From Calvatia gigantea (Eukaryota; Basidiomycota; Agaricomycetes; Agaricales; Lycoperdaceae): a DNA stretch of 64,000 bases. Made by a program: the position numbers and the translations under genes. Where the stretch lies: the NCBI GenBank assembly GCA_025093985.1, contig JACAAK010000025.1, positions 45,629 to 109,628 of the forward strand, given 5' to 3'. Below the pieces are notes generated by a model. The model did no database searches, was not told the origin of the DNA, and was given only the letters and a program-made list of their open reading frames with translations. Of this stretch, positions 23,528-36,041 are shown piece after piece (position 1 is the first letter of the stretch; every line of letters begins with the position of its first letter).

Positions 23528-26500
23528 TTAGTTTCTTTGGCTGGGTGATGATTTTTTGGTTTTTCTGCCCCTCTTTTTATGGGTATCCTCCGGATGCCTC
23601 TTTTGGTAATCTGCTATTGTATCTTGAGCATTTGTTAGGTTTGACTCTGCTGTCCACATATCATCCTTGTTGTCATACCCCTTCCAGTGTACCAGCAATT
23701 GATAGCCCTGTCCTCGTTTTCATTGTCCTTGGATCTCTTCTACCTCATATTCCTCTTTATTATTGATGATCACTGGCTCAGGCACTGGTACTTTCCACTG
23801 TCTTGGGAATGCTGCTTTCTGTACCAGGGTTAACAACTGCTCATTAAACACATTATGTATGGCCTATCCTTCTAGTAGTGTGAGCCAGTATGCCACTTCC
23901 CCTATCTTTTCCTTGATTTGGAAAGGCCCATACCTTTTCTGGCCTAGCTTCTTTGATGGCTGATTGGTATGGATATTTGCGTTTTCTAGCCATACTTCAT
24001 TGCTGATTTGATATTGCATTGTATACAGCTTGCTGTTGTCATGGGTCTGTTTCATCTTTTCCTGATATGATTATAATGCCGCCATGGAGTTCTCTCTTGC
24101 ATTCCATAGTTGTTTCAGGAATTCGGTGCTACTGGGGTTGTTCATTACTCCATGGTCTTTCCCTTTCCAGGGGTGTCATCCATAATTGAGGTAGAATGGT
24201 GTTTCCTGTGTTCCACTGTGCTTCTTGTTGTTGTACTGGAATTCAGCCATGGGTAGCCAATTTACCCAGTTGTTTTGTTCATAGTTGCAGTATAGGCAAA
24301 GGTATGTTTCAACTTTTCAGTTGATTTGTTCTATTTGTCCATCTGTTTGGGGATAGTAGGCCATTGACAGAGTCCATTCTATTCCTAATCCATTGAACAA
24401 TTCCCTGGTAAATTCTGATGTGAACTGTGGTCCTCAGTCACTGAGGACTTTCTGTGGTACCCCATGTAGCTTCCATATCTCGTTCCTGTAAAGCTGTGCA
24501 ATTCCTTTTGATGATACATCTGTTTTTGTCAGCATGAGTCATATTATTTTTGTAAACCAGTCAACAACTACCAGGATGGCATCTTTTCCTTTCAATTCTG
24601 GCAGTGGCCCAATAAGGTTGATACTTATCTCTTCCCATGGCCCATTTGGTATTGGGAGCAGGTGTAGCAGCATTTTCAATGGCATTATGCGAGGTTTGTT
24701 CCTTTGACAGTTCTGACATCCTTTGACGTATTTTCTGGCATTGTTTCATATAGATGGCCACCAATAGTCCCTGGTGATTAGTTCGATCATCCTATGTTGC
24801 CCTGGGTGTCCTGCATCTGGTGCATCATGATATTGTTGCAGGATTTCTTCACAAAGTGTAGGGTCTGGTGGCACATACATGCTGTTTCCCTGTATATGAT
24901 TCCATTTTGTTCTGTGATGTCAGATTCTTTGTTTAGAAGTTTTGCAGTGATGCTTGTATCCCTCCAGTGATTTGCTTTTATCTGGTCCATGAATGTTGGT
25001 GTGATGAATAGTTCTGCACAGAGCAGAATGGTTTCTTTGGATTCTTCTTCGTTTTCTAATTGTCTTGTAGCCAACTTTTCTGGATCATGGTAATTACTCT
25101 ATTGTCTTCTTCATCTGGTTCTTGGCAAATTCTGGACAATAAGTCTGCTTTTGTGTTTGTCTTGCCTAGCACATGTTGTAGTGTGAAGTCATAGTCCTGT
25201 AATCTTAGGTACCATCGAGCTTGTTGTCCATTGAGCTTCTGGGGTTCTCTGTAGTACTTGAGATTTTCATGGTCGGTCCAGATTTCAAATTTCTCCTCTG
25301 CATCTAGTAGATAGTGTCACCATTCTTTTAGGGCATGGATAATGGCCAGTAATTCTTTGTCATAGATTTCATAGTTTCATTCTGCTGGGGAGAGTGTCCG
25401 TGATGTGAATGCAATTGGGTGCCATTTCTTGTCTTGTTCTTGTGATAGAACTCCTCCTAGTGCATAGTTTGAGGCGTCGACTTCTACTCAGAATTGTCCC
25501 TTCCTTTGTGGCAGCATCAAGGTGGGTTCTTCTGTAATTCATTGTTTTAATTCATCAAATGCTGATTGGTGTTCTTCTTCCCATTTCCATTCAACAGCTC
25601 CTTTGAGCTGGTTGAGTGGGGTCACAATTTTACTGAAGTTCTTGATGAACTGGCAGTAGTAATTTGTGAAGCCTAGGAAGTGTTCCACTCCCTTTTTGTT
25701 TTTGGGTTCTGGCCAATCTCATATGGCCTTGACTTTCTCCTCCTCCATTTCAATGTGTCCATGCCCTATTTTTACTCCTAGCATGGGAATTTCCTCAGTG
25801 TTGAATATGCACTTTGTCTGTTTAAAACAGAGGTTGTACTCGGCTGCTTGCGTCAAGAACCATATTGTCCTTTCTTTTAGTTGTTCCTTGGTGTCCCCTG
25901 AGATCGTAAAGTCGTCTATGTAGTTTACGATATCTCCATTTTGTAGCAGGTCCTAGAAGATGCTTGTCATCATCCTCAAGAATGTTCCAGGCAAGTTGCT
26001 GAGCCCAAAATACATTACAGTTGGCCTGAACAGTCCTTCATTGGTCAAAAATGCAGCTTTCCATTCATTTCCTTCCTTAATTCTGATGTTGTTGTATCCC
26101 CAAATGATGTCAAGCTTGTTAAAGTATTTTGCTTTTCCCAATTTGTCAATGACTTCTCCAATTCTGGGTAGTGGTGTTTTGTCCTTTACTACTATGTTGT
26201 TTAATTGTCTGTAGTCCTGGATTAATTGTTTTGAACTGTCCTTCTTTGGTATGAAGAAGGTGGGGGCTGCATATGGAGATTTTGATGGTCATATGTGTCC
26301 TGACTTGAGGTTTTCCTTGATGAAAGACTTGAGTTCATCCTGTTCCTTGATTGTCATGTTGTATGTCCCAGGATTTATTTCCTTGGGTACATCCTCAGTT
26401 AGGATTATTTCATGGTCCCATTCTGTTCACTGTGGTAGCTTATTGAAGGTCATTTTGTTAAACAGGTGTGTGAACAGCTGAATGTAGTCTGGCAGATCTG

Positions 26501-27030
26501 CTAGTTCAGTTGGGTCTGGCTTGTCTTCTTCTTCCCATACATTTTCTGTGATGGTCATGCTTCAGATTTTTTAGGTGACCTGGATATTCTGGTGTGGAAA
26601 GTGGCAGTCTGGTGGGCATTGGGTGAATTTGATTTCTCCTTTTTTCCAGTCCACTTCAGGGTTATGTTTGGTCAACCAGTCATGTTCTAGGAATATTTCT
26701 GCTCTGTCTTGGAGTTGAACTACTGATGCTTCAATTGTCTCCTTGTGTCCTTTGATCTCCATCTTGATAATGGCCGTTTCCGTGACCTTTCCTCCTTGAT
26801 TCATTGTTCCGTCAGCGTTGAGGACCATGATTTCTTGTTTTAGTTTTTTTATGGGGATTCATTCTTTGTCTACAAGTTTTTTGCTAATGCTGCTGGTGGT
26901 GCATCCTGAATCAATGATGGTGTCAACCATGATTTCTTTGTCTGGAGTTTGGATGGTCCCCTTTAGGTTTAATTTGTGCTTTCATTTCTGAGGAATCATG
27001 TAGTATTTTTCTGATACCCTAGATACAGTT
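23528..27030 (-). pseudogene. pol relic of Gypsy A3 with C-terminal chromodomain
   Basis: From the minus-strand 5' side: protease (DSGCTTSSISKKLV near 26900, FLEHDWLTKHNPEVDW near 26680), RT (26480-25560; MGKAKYFNKLDIIWGYNNIR near 26140), RNase H (25500-25250), integrase (zinc region near 24780, catalytic region to 24450), a conserved linker (KKLGQKRYGPFQIKEKIGEVAYW, near 23900) and a chromodomain with YEVEEI, QLLVHWKGYDN and MWTAESNL (23770-23600). The chromodomain marks it as a chromovirus; such domains bind methylated histone tails and steer integration to heterochromatin. Multiple stops make it inactive. Confidence 0.88.
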
Positions 27031-27039
27031 TGTTTAACT

Positions 27040-27281
27040 CATGAGGTAGCGCCTACTTAGAGTCTTTGGAAAAATCCTTCTATTCTCCCAGGCTGGTTTC
27101 TTCTACTGCTCGGATTTGTACTTTCTTGGGTGCAGTACAAACTTTAGCAATATGACCTGTTTTTCCACAGTTGTAACAGGTTAGCCCCTTGGGCTTCTTG
27201 CAGTCCTTGGCAATGTAGCTGAAAATGCCACAATTGTAGCATTTTGGTTCCCCCTTTGCATTGAAGATGTGGTGTCTGCTG
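27040..27281 (-). pseudogene. Zinc-knuckle end of gag of Gypsy A3
   Basis: The frame shows remnants of two CCHC knuckles (CYNCGIF.. near 27230, CYNCGKTGHIAKVC near 27170) and the acidic tail ending in TAG. Sequence similarity to A2 and A4 stops at about 27280, inside the codons for the sequence between capsid and knuckles, where the LTR-G begins. Confidence 0.82.
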
Positions 27282-27827
27282 TGTTATGAACTTGCATATT
27301 TACTTAGATAATACAGGTTCTAGAATACCTTGAAGACTAGCATGTGTCCAGATAGACCTAGAATGTAGCCAGACTTAACTAGAACTTAATGCACATAAAT
27401 AGCACAGCTTATGTCATAATTCAAAGTTGTACCACTTTGAAGTTGTACCACTTTTCCTTTACCATATATAGACATGTAACATATGAATACAGTACAATAC
27501 AGTAGTACACCACTGTAGTATATAAACCCTTCAACTTGACTAGTAGACAGTATCGTTTCTACTTGGTTAGGTGGAGACTCAATCTATAACTCTTAACACT
27601 CTCTTACTCTCTACTCTTAAGATGTTGCTTCTAAACTATAAGTGTACTTTATAAGATGTTAAGGAGTTATACTCTGAGGATAGACCTCTGATTGTAAGAC
27701 TTAAGAATATCCAAAGTAGTTGTATTACTTTGTCTATTCTTTGAGCCTTTGAGAAGGAGTTCTCTTTGATATCATCCATGTGATAGATATCAGATCAGCT
27801 TAGTAATAAGTTGATCTCACTATAACA
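27282..27827 (+). repeat. LTR-G relative, 546 bp, at the A3 break
   Basis: TGTTATGAACTTGC...TATAACA shares with LTR-G the paired GTACCACTTT boxes, the TATA region (GTATATAAACCC) and the downstream TTCTACTTGGTTAGGTGGAG block, but lacks much of the 5' third. Its flanks (TGCTG and AACTA) do not match and A3 does not resume to its right. It therefore marks a deletion or recombination joint rather than a clean insertion. Confidence 0.85.
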
Positions 27828-28934
27828 AACTAAGGCTTTCAGCTAGGGCAGGTGAGAGTATTCCTTTGAACCCAACAAAGACCATCTTTATTGATATAAA
27901 ACCCATAATCCTTGCCATCAATAGTTTGGAGTGCAATAATCCCCTGTGCAATGTCCTATCTCACTTTTTGCTCACTGTTGTTGATCCAAACTTGATGGTC
28001 CACATACCTCCCTCCATCATCAACAACATTGCATATAAAGAGGGCTTTCTTTTGGATTTGCTTTTAGTGAGGCACTCTGGGTGGGCTGGTGATTTGCAAA
28101 TGAACTCTGGTATAGTACCAGTATTGACTTGGCTTCCCATTGTAAAGGGTAGTTTTATGGCAGTTGTTATAGGGAGAATTTGTGCATAACTAATGATAAA
28201 TGAGGTATGTTATGAATGTCCCATCAAATATAAATTAACTTGCCATTGTGACACTAATAGGAGTAGTAGCAGCCAGCAAAAAGCAATCACTTGCCACTAG
28301 AAGCTAACCAATTTCCTAAGAATGTGCATGGATTCTGAGTTTAGGGACACATACTTTGGGTTCACAAACTTCATCTTCTTCATCTGATACAAGGGGTGTC
28401 ACTGGAGACAGTGAGCCTTCAAACAAGCTTAAATGAAAACCTCAACAAAATGATGTTCTAAAAGCACAGTTGATGTCAATCTCTCCAGGATACCTGTTGC
28501 TACTTGATCCTGCCCTATCTGGATAATCATCTTGTAGTTCAATGGAGACCATGTGAGTTGGATTAATGGTGGACTGTCAGAGTTTATTTAGCAATGAAAT
28601 GATGAGAGACAATATACAACTAACCATTGAAAAAATGCCTGCCTTTGGGTGAGCAATTGTAGTGTGTCCTGAAGAATCCTTGTTCATCCAAAGTGAAAAG
28701 TATCTTTCCCCATGTTTGAATTGCAAGGGCTGAGCTGGCAGGGTCTCCATATGCAGCACAAGTGAGATGGCTCCAACAGAAAAACAACTCATCACAGTGA
28801 AGTTCAAAAAATAGGAACAATTCTTGAGTCACAAAGAAATGTTGGCTATTGTGAACTCACCAGACTTACTCCAAATGGGGGTATTTCAATCAATGCCACT
28901 TTGGAAAGTATTGTTTTCAGTTTGCTCTGGAATT
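27828..28934. other. Unrecognised DNA between LTR-G and Copia C2
   Basis: Short open frames exist on both strands (for example 27866-28189 plus, 28577-28832 minus), but I recognise no domain, LTR or RNA gene. The codons of 28620-28832 read like decayed coding sequence (FFELHCDELFFCWSHLTC), perhaps a fragment of an old gene. Confidence 0.5.
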
Positions 28935-29352
28935 TGTTGAGACAAGTATACCATAGTAGCTAAATGCTAGTGGCAGAGGGTAGTCATACTCACTGGAATG
29001 TAGAGAGATGTTGCTGTAGTTGAAAGTAGTTGCTTAAGAGAAGTAATATCAAGTGGAGAAAGACTCAATTGTCTAAAGGACATACTTATACTACATAGGG
29101 TTTATATACATAAAGTCCCTGGTCTGTGCACCATTCTACCTATACAGGTGAGGTCTTATCTGCCAGTAGCATATACAGAGCATACTGCATACTATACATA
29201 GTTCTAATAGACCATGTAGCCAGCAACTTAGAGTGTGGTCTAGTACTTTGTCTGTAGTCCATTATCTCGCTCCTGAGAGTGGAATACCCTAGAACCTGTT
29301 TCAGCTATGAATAGACTGAACCAATGTAGTGGTACAGGATTGAGATTCAACA
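28935..29352 (-). repeat. 3' LTR of Copia C2
   Basis: 418 bp, TGTTGAGACAAG...GATTCAACA on the plus strand, with 6-bp terminal inverted repeats TGTTGA/TCAACA. It adjoins a purine tract (minus: AAGTGAGGAGGAG). A TATA-like TATATAAACCC lies on the minus strand near 29110. A solo copy is at 44984-45388. Confidence 0.92.
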
Positions 29353-29377
29353 CTCCTCCTCACTTGAGGGAGGGAGA

Positions 29378-32300
29378 TCATTGCTTCAATGATTGAGTGG
29401 CTTTATCCCATGCTTCAATGTTAGATCCAAAGATTAGTCCTAACTCAGGATGGAAGAGGTTTATTTTGGTTACACCAAGATTCTTTGTAAAGATATCAGT
29501 GGGATTGTCTTGTAAAGACATATCACCAATAATAATAATTCCATCTTCAACCAATTCTTGCACATAGTGGTAATGAATATCCATGTACTTCAACCATTTT
29601 TCAACAATGGGATTTTCAGTCCAAAATTTGGACCCATCATTGTCACTGTAGAGAATGGAAGTTGGATGCTCTATACCGAGCTCCTTCAGAAGCTGTGACA
29701 GCCATTTCACTTGTCATGAAGCATCAGACAGTTCTTTATATTCTGCCTCAGTGGATGAAAGTGAAACTGTCTTTTGTCACTGTGAAGTCCAGGTGAAAGC
29801 ACCTGACACAATCATACAAACATTTCCCAAAACAAATTGGCAGGTTTCAGTATCTTGAGCCCAATCTGAGTCACTGAGGCATTCCAACTTTACCATCAGT
29901 TTCCCATTATCACCTTCATATCACAATGCATAGTTCCTTGTCATCAACAAGTACTTTAATATATGGACTCCAGTGTGATAGTACTCAGGTGCAGGGTTAG
30001 TGGCATGTTGTGCCAGCTTAACTATGGTAAAGGCTATGTTGGGCCTAGTACTGATCATCAAGTACATTAAAGAACCAACCAATTGTTGGTACTTTAGATG
30101 GAAGGGGACTGTAGCAGTTTTCTTGTTCATAATGAACTGGAAGCCAGCAGGTAATGGTATTTTAGCCATGGCAGACTGTAGAACCTGGAAGTGTGCAAGA
30201 ATCTTATCCAAGTACTTGACCTGCTGGATGAAGATTTGTTGCTTGGAGTGATTCCTCAAGATTTTCATCCCAAGAAATTCTTCACAGGGACTATGGTCTC
30301 TGCATTCCCACTTTTTAGTGAATTTTCCCTTCAACTCTTTGAAAAGGGGGGAATTCTTAGGACCCAAGAAATTCATGTCATTGATGTAGACAATGGCTAC
30401 AATAAGCTCTTTCGTCTTTGGATGTCTATGAAAGTATACAGCATAGTTGGATTTGCAGTGGGTAAATCCCAGCTCAATCATAGATTGATGCAATTTCTTC
30501 CACCACTGGCAACTGGCTTGTTTAAGGCTGTATATCACTTGCTTTAGCTTCCACACTTTTCCTTCCTGCCTGGGAAGTCGAAACCCTTTGGGCTGTTCCA
30601 TGTAGATTTCTTCATCCAGTTTGCCATATAAATAGGCAGTTTTTACATCAACACTGTACATCTCCCAATTATGGATTGCAGCAAGTGCAAAGCTTATGCA
30701 CATGGACTTGTAGCAGACAACTGGAGAAAATAACTCATTATAGTCAATGCCTTCAACTTGTGAGAATCCCTTTGCAACTAAGTGAGCTCACAGGCAGCCA
30801 TCAGACTTTTCAAGAAATACCCAATGGTTTTTCACTGTCCTCCTTCCTTTTGGTAAATCTACCAATTTGTACACTCTGTGTTTCTTCAATGCATCAAGTT
30901 CTTTGATACATGCAGCCATCCATTTTGCCTTAATGGGCTCAGGAAGCTTGAGTATGTTACAGAAAGTTTTGGGCTCTCCATGTGCAGTATTATGTACTGT
31001 CTGTATCAAAAAATTGATCAACTTTACTCCTCCCTCAGTGACAAGCCTGTTAATATCCATATCCCTTGCATTGTGAGACATTGGATCATAAGGGAGATAT
31101 TCAGGCATAGGTGGCAGTTCTGGATGTGGAGAGAGCTGAAACAGAGGTAAATCAAAGGGTTGTGGTGGGTACCACTCAGTACAAGCCCTCTGTCTCATGT
31201 ATTCAGGATGGTTAGTCCTTGCTCTCTGTTCATGGATTACTTCATCTGGAGGGGCATTGGCATGTACATGCTGCCTTTGCCACTACTGCTCTTGTTGGTA
31301 AGTCCTATTGATTTCTCTTTCAATCAAAATTGGACACCTTCACTCTCTATACATATTATCTGGTCATACAGGTGGCCTGCCCTGTTGTTCAGAATGACAT
31401 GGCTCTACCTGGTCATAATCCACAGCATGACACTTGGAAACTGGGATTGGGAACTCTTCATTTTCAGTATTCCATACATCCCTATCCACATGCCAGTCTC
31501 TGCTGTCATCCTCAGGCTCCTCCTCAACAGTTGTTCCACACTGTGGTGGCGACTCAGGTGGGGGTACCCAAGGTGGCAGACTGTCTCTTGGTGAAGGAGG
31601 TCATGATGAAATACTTTCCAGTGATGTAGAACTACACTGGGGTAACAGAGGGGTAGGTGGAGAATATTTCAGTTTGGAAGGTGGAAAAGTTGGAGGTAAA
31701 TAAACTGGTTCCTTAGGGGGAGGTGGAACATTTCCAGTATCATCTGAAGATGGTGGAAAAGGAGGCAAATCCTCTTTTCTTCTTTCTGGCAGGTTACTCT
31801 CTCCTCCATGATTAGGCCAGTTACTGCTATCTGGCACTGAACTGATGCATTTAGGGAGAAATCCCTTGTTGAACAAGGTGTTTGGTGATACAAAGATCAT
31901 GTTGCCTGCTGTATGCTGTATGAAGATATAGTTCTTCAAACCTTTATACCTGAGAAATATCATTATCTTGGACTTCGCAGTCAATTTGTTTGGGTGGATC
32001 TCATCTGGTAGAAATATGTAGGCACTGCATCCAAACACACAGATATGGGACAAGTCTGGCTTTTCCCTCAAATAACACTCAAACAGTATCTTCCACTGCA
32101 GATGCTGGACTGGTATATGATTATATAAATGCACAGCTGTATTCAATGCAAACTCCCACTATAAGTCAGGTAGACATGCCTGTAGCCATATAGCTTGGGC
32201 TTTCTCATGTAGAGTGCAGTTCAGTCGCTCTGCTCTTCCATTTTGCTGATGTACATAGAAAGCAGTAGTCTCATGGGTGATTCCACACACTGTGAGTCCT

Positions 32301-33331
32301 GCCAATAATTTTTCATTGACATATACTCCTCCATTATCAGTGTGAAGTTGTTTGACTCGCATACTGGAGAGGTTCTCTAATATATTGATTAGCTCTATAA
32401 GCTTCTCAGAAGCCTCAGACTTCTTTCAAAGGAGGACTACATGTGCATGAGAAGAGAAGTCATCTAAGAACATCATTGCCCATTTATATTTATGGTAACT
32501 AATGACAGGCAGTTTCAGCAAGTCTGAGTGATATAACTCAAAGACTGTAGTGGCTCACTTCAAGTCAATCAGAAAGGGGTTATTATGCATTTTCCCCTTG
32601 GCACAGCTGTCACAAATGTCTTTCTGAGAAGGTGGTGCGGGAATTAGCATAATGCCCTCTAGGTGCTTAGGAAGCTTGGAGAGTGCATGATCCAAGGGAT
32701 GTCCTATTCGATGATGCCAATTGATATAATTGGGTTGGCATAAAGCTAACACAACTGGGCTCTTTTTGCTATGTTGCAAGATATATATGTATACTATATG
32801 AATGTTGTTATGAAACAACTTATGAGGCCAGGCAGACAATATGGCTCTTTCTGATTTATCATGGATGGTGGTTCCTTTAACAGTTGCCTCCAAGGTATGT
32901 CCAGTCCAAAGGATCTGGCCTAAGGACATTAACTGTTCCATAATTTCCTTGATATAAAAAACTGGCACAATATGCAAAGTAGTGCTTCTGGTTTTGTCCC
33001 CATCTATCACATTATGCTGGAAGATGACAGATCCTTGACCTGTCATTTCATAGTTCCAGTTGCCAGCAGCTTGAATTAAGCTGAAGTGGCCTATCTTTAT
33101 CTTTGCAAAATCAGAGAGATAACCAGTGATGTGGTATGATGCTCCTGAATCTAGGAGCCAATCTGCATCATTCGACACATGCTTGTTCACTTCTTTCTGA
33201 CATGCCAAGCATTCTGCAAGATCACAAATGTGATATGTCTCAAGCGAATTGATTGCTGTGCATTTGGCCCATAGGCCTTCCATCTTAGCTTCTGAATACT
33301 GATATGTAGTTAGCAGGAGCATCTTACTTTC
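29378..33331 (-). pseudogene. Copia C2 polyprotein relic (PR, IN, RT, RNase H)
   Basis: In minus-strand order: protease DADWLLDSGASYHITG (near 33140), zinc region WHHRIGHPLDHALSKL and CDSCAKGKM (near 32700-32590), integrase core with LHTDNGGVYVNEKL near 32330 and QQNGRAERLNCTLH near 32230, a Pro-rich linker (31860-31600), RT from about 30860 to 29930 (VDVKTAYLYGKLDEEIYMEQ; the catalytic YVDD box reads YINDM, a D/N change at about 30395; EFLGMKIL), and RNase H (LYSDNDGSKFW, YMDIHYHYV, NPTDIFTKNL at 29600-29480). The longest open parts are 260-263 codons. The N in place of the first catalytic Asp of the RT box, plus stops, show that it is dead. Confidence 0.9.
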
Positions 33332-34629
33332 TGTTATGAATATCAATATTTATGACATTATTAACAACAAGAATAATGATGTAATCAATGACATCATAAT
33401 CACCTGACTAATGATCAATATTATATATTGATTATATGATAATTTATACCATGTCTCTAAAGACTTGTATAATCTGAAGACAATCAGTAAACATCTTAGT
33501 GTTAACAGTCAAACAACATCAAGTCATATTAATAATGATTATACTACAACTAGTATAGTTACTTCAAGACAGCAATATTATCTTAGCATATTCTATATGA
33601 TAAGATAATAACAATAGATTAAGTATTAACCTAATACTTAATACTATACAGTTCTACGAATATAGTTACAATGACTCTAGAACATCTATATAGTCTAGAC
33701 ATCTCTAAATGAAGCTAGACAATACCTAGAAAGGTCTATAAGACTAGAATGACCTAGAACTTTAATATACTATTAATAGTACAGCTTAAGTAATAATTCG
33801 TCATACCACTTTTAAATACCATATATAGACAAGTAACATAACAATACAGTATAATACAATAGTACACTATTGTAGTATATAAAACCCCTCAACTTGACCA
33901 GTAGACCTCATTGTTTCTACTTGGTTAGGTGGAGACTCAATCTATAACTCTTATCATCCTCTCTTATAGTCTGATCATAAGAGTCTCTTCTTGATAACCA
34001 TGCTTACTCTATAAGACTTCATAAGGGTTATATATTGAAGGTTAATAGACAACTGATCATAGACTAAAGACTATCTATAACTACATTGTAAGTAGTTATA
34101 AATAGTTGACTAGCCTTTGAGAAGGAGTCCTGACAATACCTAGAAAGGTCTATAAGACTAGAATGACCTAGAACTTTAATATACTATTAATAGTACAGCT
34201 TAAGTAATAATTCAAAGTTGTACCACTTTGAATGTCATACCACTTTTAAATACCATATATAGACAAGTAACATAACAATACAGTATAATACAATAGTACA
34301 CTATTGTAGTATATAAACCCCTCAACTTGACCAGTAGACCTCATTGTTTCTACTTGGTTAGGTGGAGACTCAATCTATAACTCTTATCATTCTCTCTTAT
34401 AGTCTGATCATAAGAAGTCTCTTCTTGATAACCATGCTTACTCTATAAGACTTCATAAGGGTTATATATTGAAGGTTAATAGACAACTGATCATAGACTA
34501 AAGACTATCTATAACTACATTGTAAGTAGTTATAAATAGTTGACTAGCCTTTGAGAAGGAGTCCCCTTTGATATCATCTGTGTAATAGATATCAGGCCTG
34601 CGAAGGACAAAGCAGGTCTCACTATAACA
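33332..34629 (+). repeat. LTR-G solo LTR with internal tandem duplication, in Copia C2
   Basis: TGTTATGAATATC...TATAACA is flanked by perfect 5-bp duplications CTTTC (33327-33331 and 34630-34634). At 1298 bp it exceeds the 883-bp family length because a segment of about 415 bp (from GACAATACCTAG at about 33718 to GGAGTCC at 34130) is repeated from 34132. The first unit also lacks 20 bp (the AAAGTTGTACCACTTTGAAT box). Removing the insert and one CTTTC restores the C2 frame (TKLES-KMLLLTTYQ). Confidence 0.94.
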
Positions 34630-34718
34630 CTTTCCAGCTTAGTTACACTAGCAGAATAAGCAGAAGTCAAAGTGCTGCAGGTGTACTCCCAGCATATATT
34701 ACATTTTGTAAAGTCTGT

Positions 34719-35026
34719 TGTTATGACCTTAGTCTGAGTAAACCTCAGGTTGCAACTTAGGCTAAGACTTGAGGGCGAGTAAGGGGAGGAGAACAGAGGT
34801 GGTTAAGTGTACTAAATACAGGAGCATGTATGTATGCTTAAATATGGCAGACATCTGGTTGAATGGATGGAGATAGCTACATGGAACATCTAATGACAAT
34901 GGCACAGTAGTTACTGTGAGTCAATACTCGGAGATCACTGGACGGAAATAAGTGAAACAGATGTACTGGTGGTGTAGGAATGCAGACAAGCATGGAGTAC
35001 AATATGATTGGTGGAAATCCATAACA
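34719..35026 (-). repeat. 3' LTR of Gypsy A4
   Basis: 308 bp, TGTTATGACC...CCATAACA on the plus strand. The R-region motif (minus strand ACACTTAACCA, 34800-34810) is perfectly complementary to the element's primer-binding site at 40757-40767. The minus-strand purine tract TTGGGGGGTAT lies immediately upstream. Confidence 0.95.
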
Positions 35027-35051
35027 ATACCCCCCAATTTGGCTTCATGCC

Positions 35052-36035
35052 TCAGGAAGCTTCATCAAAGTCGCCATTGACTATGGCAGAGGTGAGGGCT
35101 TTCTTGGTGGCACTGATGAGGTACTTTCCATCATTCGAACATGTGAAGAAGACGGGCAAGTGGCTTTGACTGTCCTGACGGATAGGGACTGGGACACTGT
35201 TATATGGGAAGTCAGTTGTAGTGGAGTTGTTCCAATAGTTCTTGACTATCATTTTCCAGTAGTGTTGGTCCTTTTCTTGTCCTGGTAACACAGTGCGGAA
35301 TCTTGTGGGAGGGAGAAAAACTGATACAAGCTGTGGTGGTGTGATGGTTTTTATGAAATGATGGAGGGCATTGACTTCTTCTTTCATAGATACCATGGTT
35401 TCTTTGTCCATGGGGGTGTCAGAGTGGGTTGGTGGCATGGGGTTGACAGTGTTGTGCAGTTCGGAGAGGGTGATGTGAATCCTGTTGACCAGGGTGTTGA
35501 TGTCGGGATCCTCATTCGACTTGTCTCTCCTAAGTAACTTCATGGCTATATCGGCAAGCTCAAGGAATATGTTAGCAATATCAAGGTAGTTGAAGACTTC
35601 AAGGCCCAAGTCAATTCAGCTTTGGAGTCCTTGGACACAGTCTTGTTCATTGAGAGTGAGGGTGGACTGGTCTAGTGCTTGGAAGATGGCTGGGATGTGC
35701 TAGTTAGTAGAGGAGGAAGCATTGGTGAATCCAGCATACATGTCAGCAAAGGTGATGCAGGTGGTGGTGAGGGTGATGTGTCGGTTCACCACTAGTCATT
35801 TGTTCTAGGCAGTGATGTTTTCAATTTCACTATTGGTTGCTTTGTTGACATCCTTGAGTAGAGCTTCAAGGAGGCCTTGTGCTGGGGATGGTGTTTTAGC
35901 GAGGTTGAAGTGGGTTCCTTGGGGAGCTGGTGCTCTGCTGCTGCCTGGTTCTGGGAATGGCAGGGATGAGATCCTGGTGGGAGTGGAGTGAATGAGGGAG
36001 TCAATAGTGATGTGGTTGGGTTGGGAGGCAGGCAT
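35052..36035 (-). pseudogene. ORF3 of Gypsy A4, unknown protein of about 327 codons
   Basis: The frame starts at ATG 36033-36035, 6 nt after the pol TAA (36042-36044), and ends with TGA at 35052. It is 984 nt long with no frameshift, but holds four in-frame stops (two TAG, two TGA) that sister copies suggest were Gln or Arg codons. The first 75 residues are Pro/Ser/Thr-rich (SLPFPEPGSSRAPAPQGT). A helical part follows (GLLEALLKDVNKATNSEIE, IANIFLELADIAMKLLRR), then an acidic spacer and a more conserved C-terminal domain (LVSVFLPPTRFRTVLPGQEK, KYLISATKKAL, NGDFDEAS). No signal peptide, membrane helix, zinc motif or protease triad is visible. The function is unknown; the env-like position does not by itself imply an envelope. 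Confidence 0.88.
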
Positions 36036-36041
36036 GCTTGT

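Larger units (their letters stand above)
22209..27281 (-). mobile_element. Gypsy chromovirus copy A3, 5' end missing
   Basis: Minus-strand element with 3' LTR, ORF3, pol and the zinc-knuckle end of gag; capsid region and 5' LTR are missing beyond 27281, where an LTR-G begins. It is inserted head-on into the integrase of A2; the flank at the LTR side is CAATA. The partner flank is lost, so the target duplication cannot be confirmed. Confidence 0.92.

Noticed and set aside
35052..36035. Envelope protein in Gypsy A
   Set aside because: No signal peptide, membrane helix or fusion-peptide-like segment is visible; only the position resembles env.
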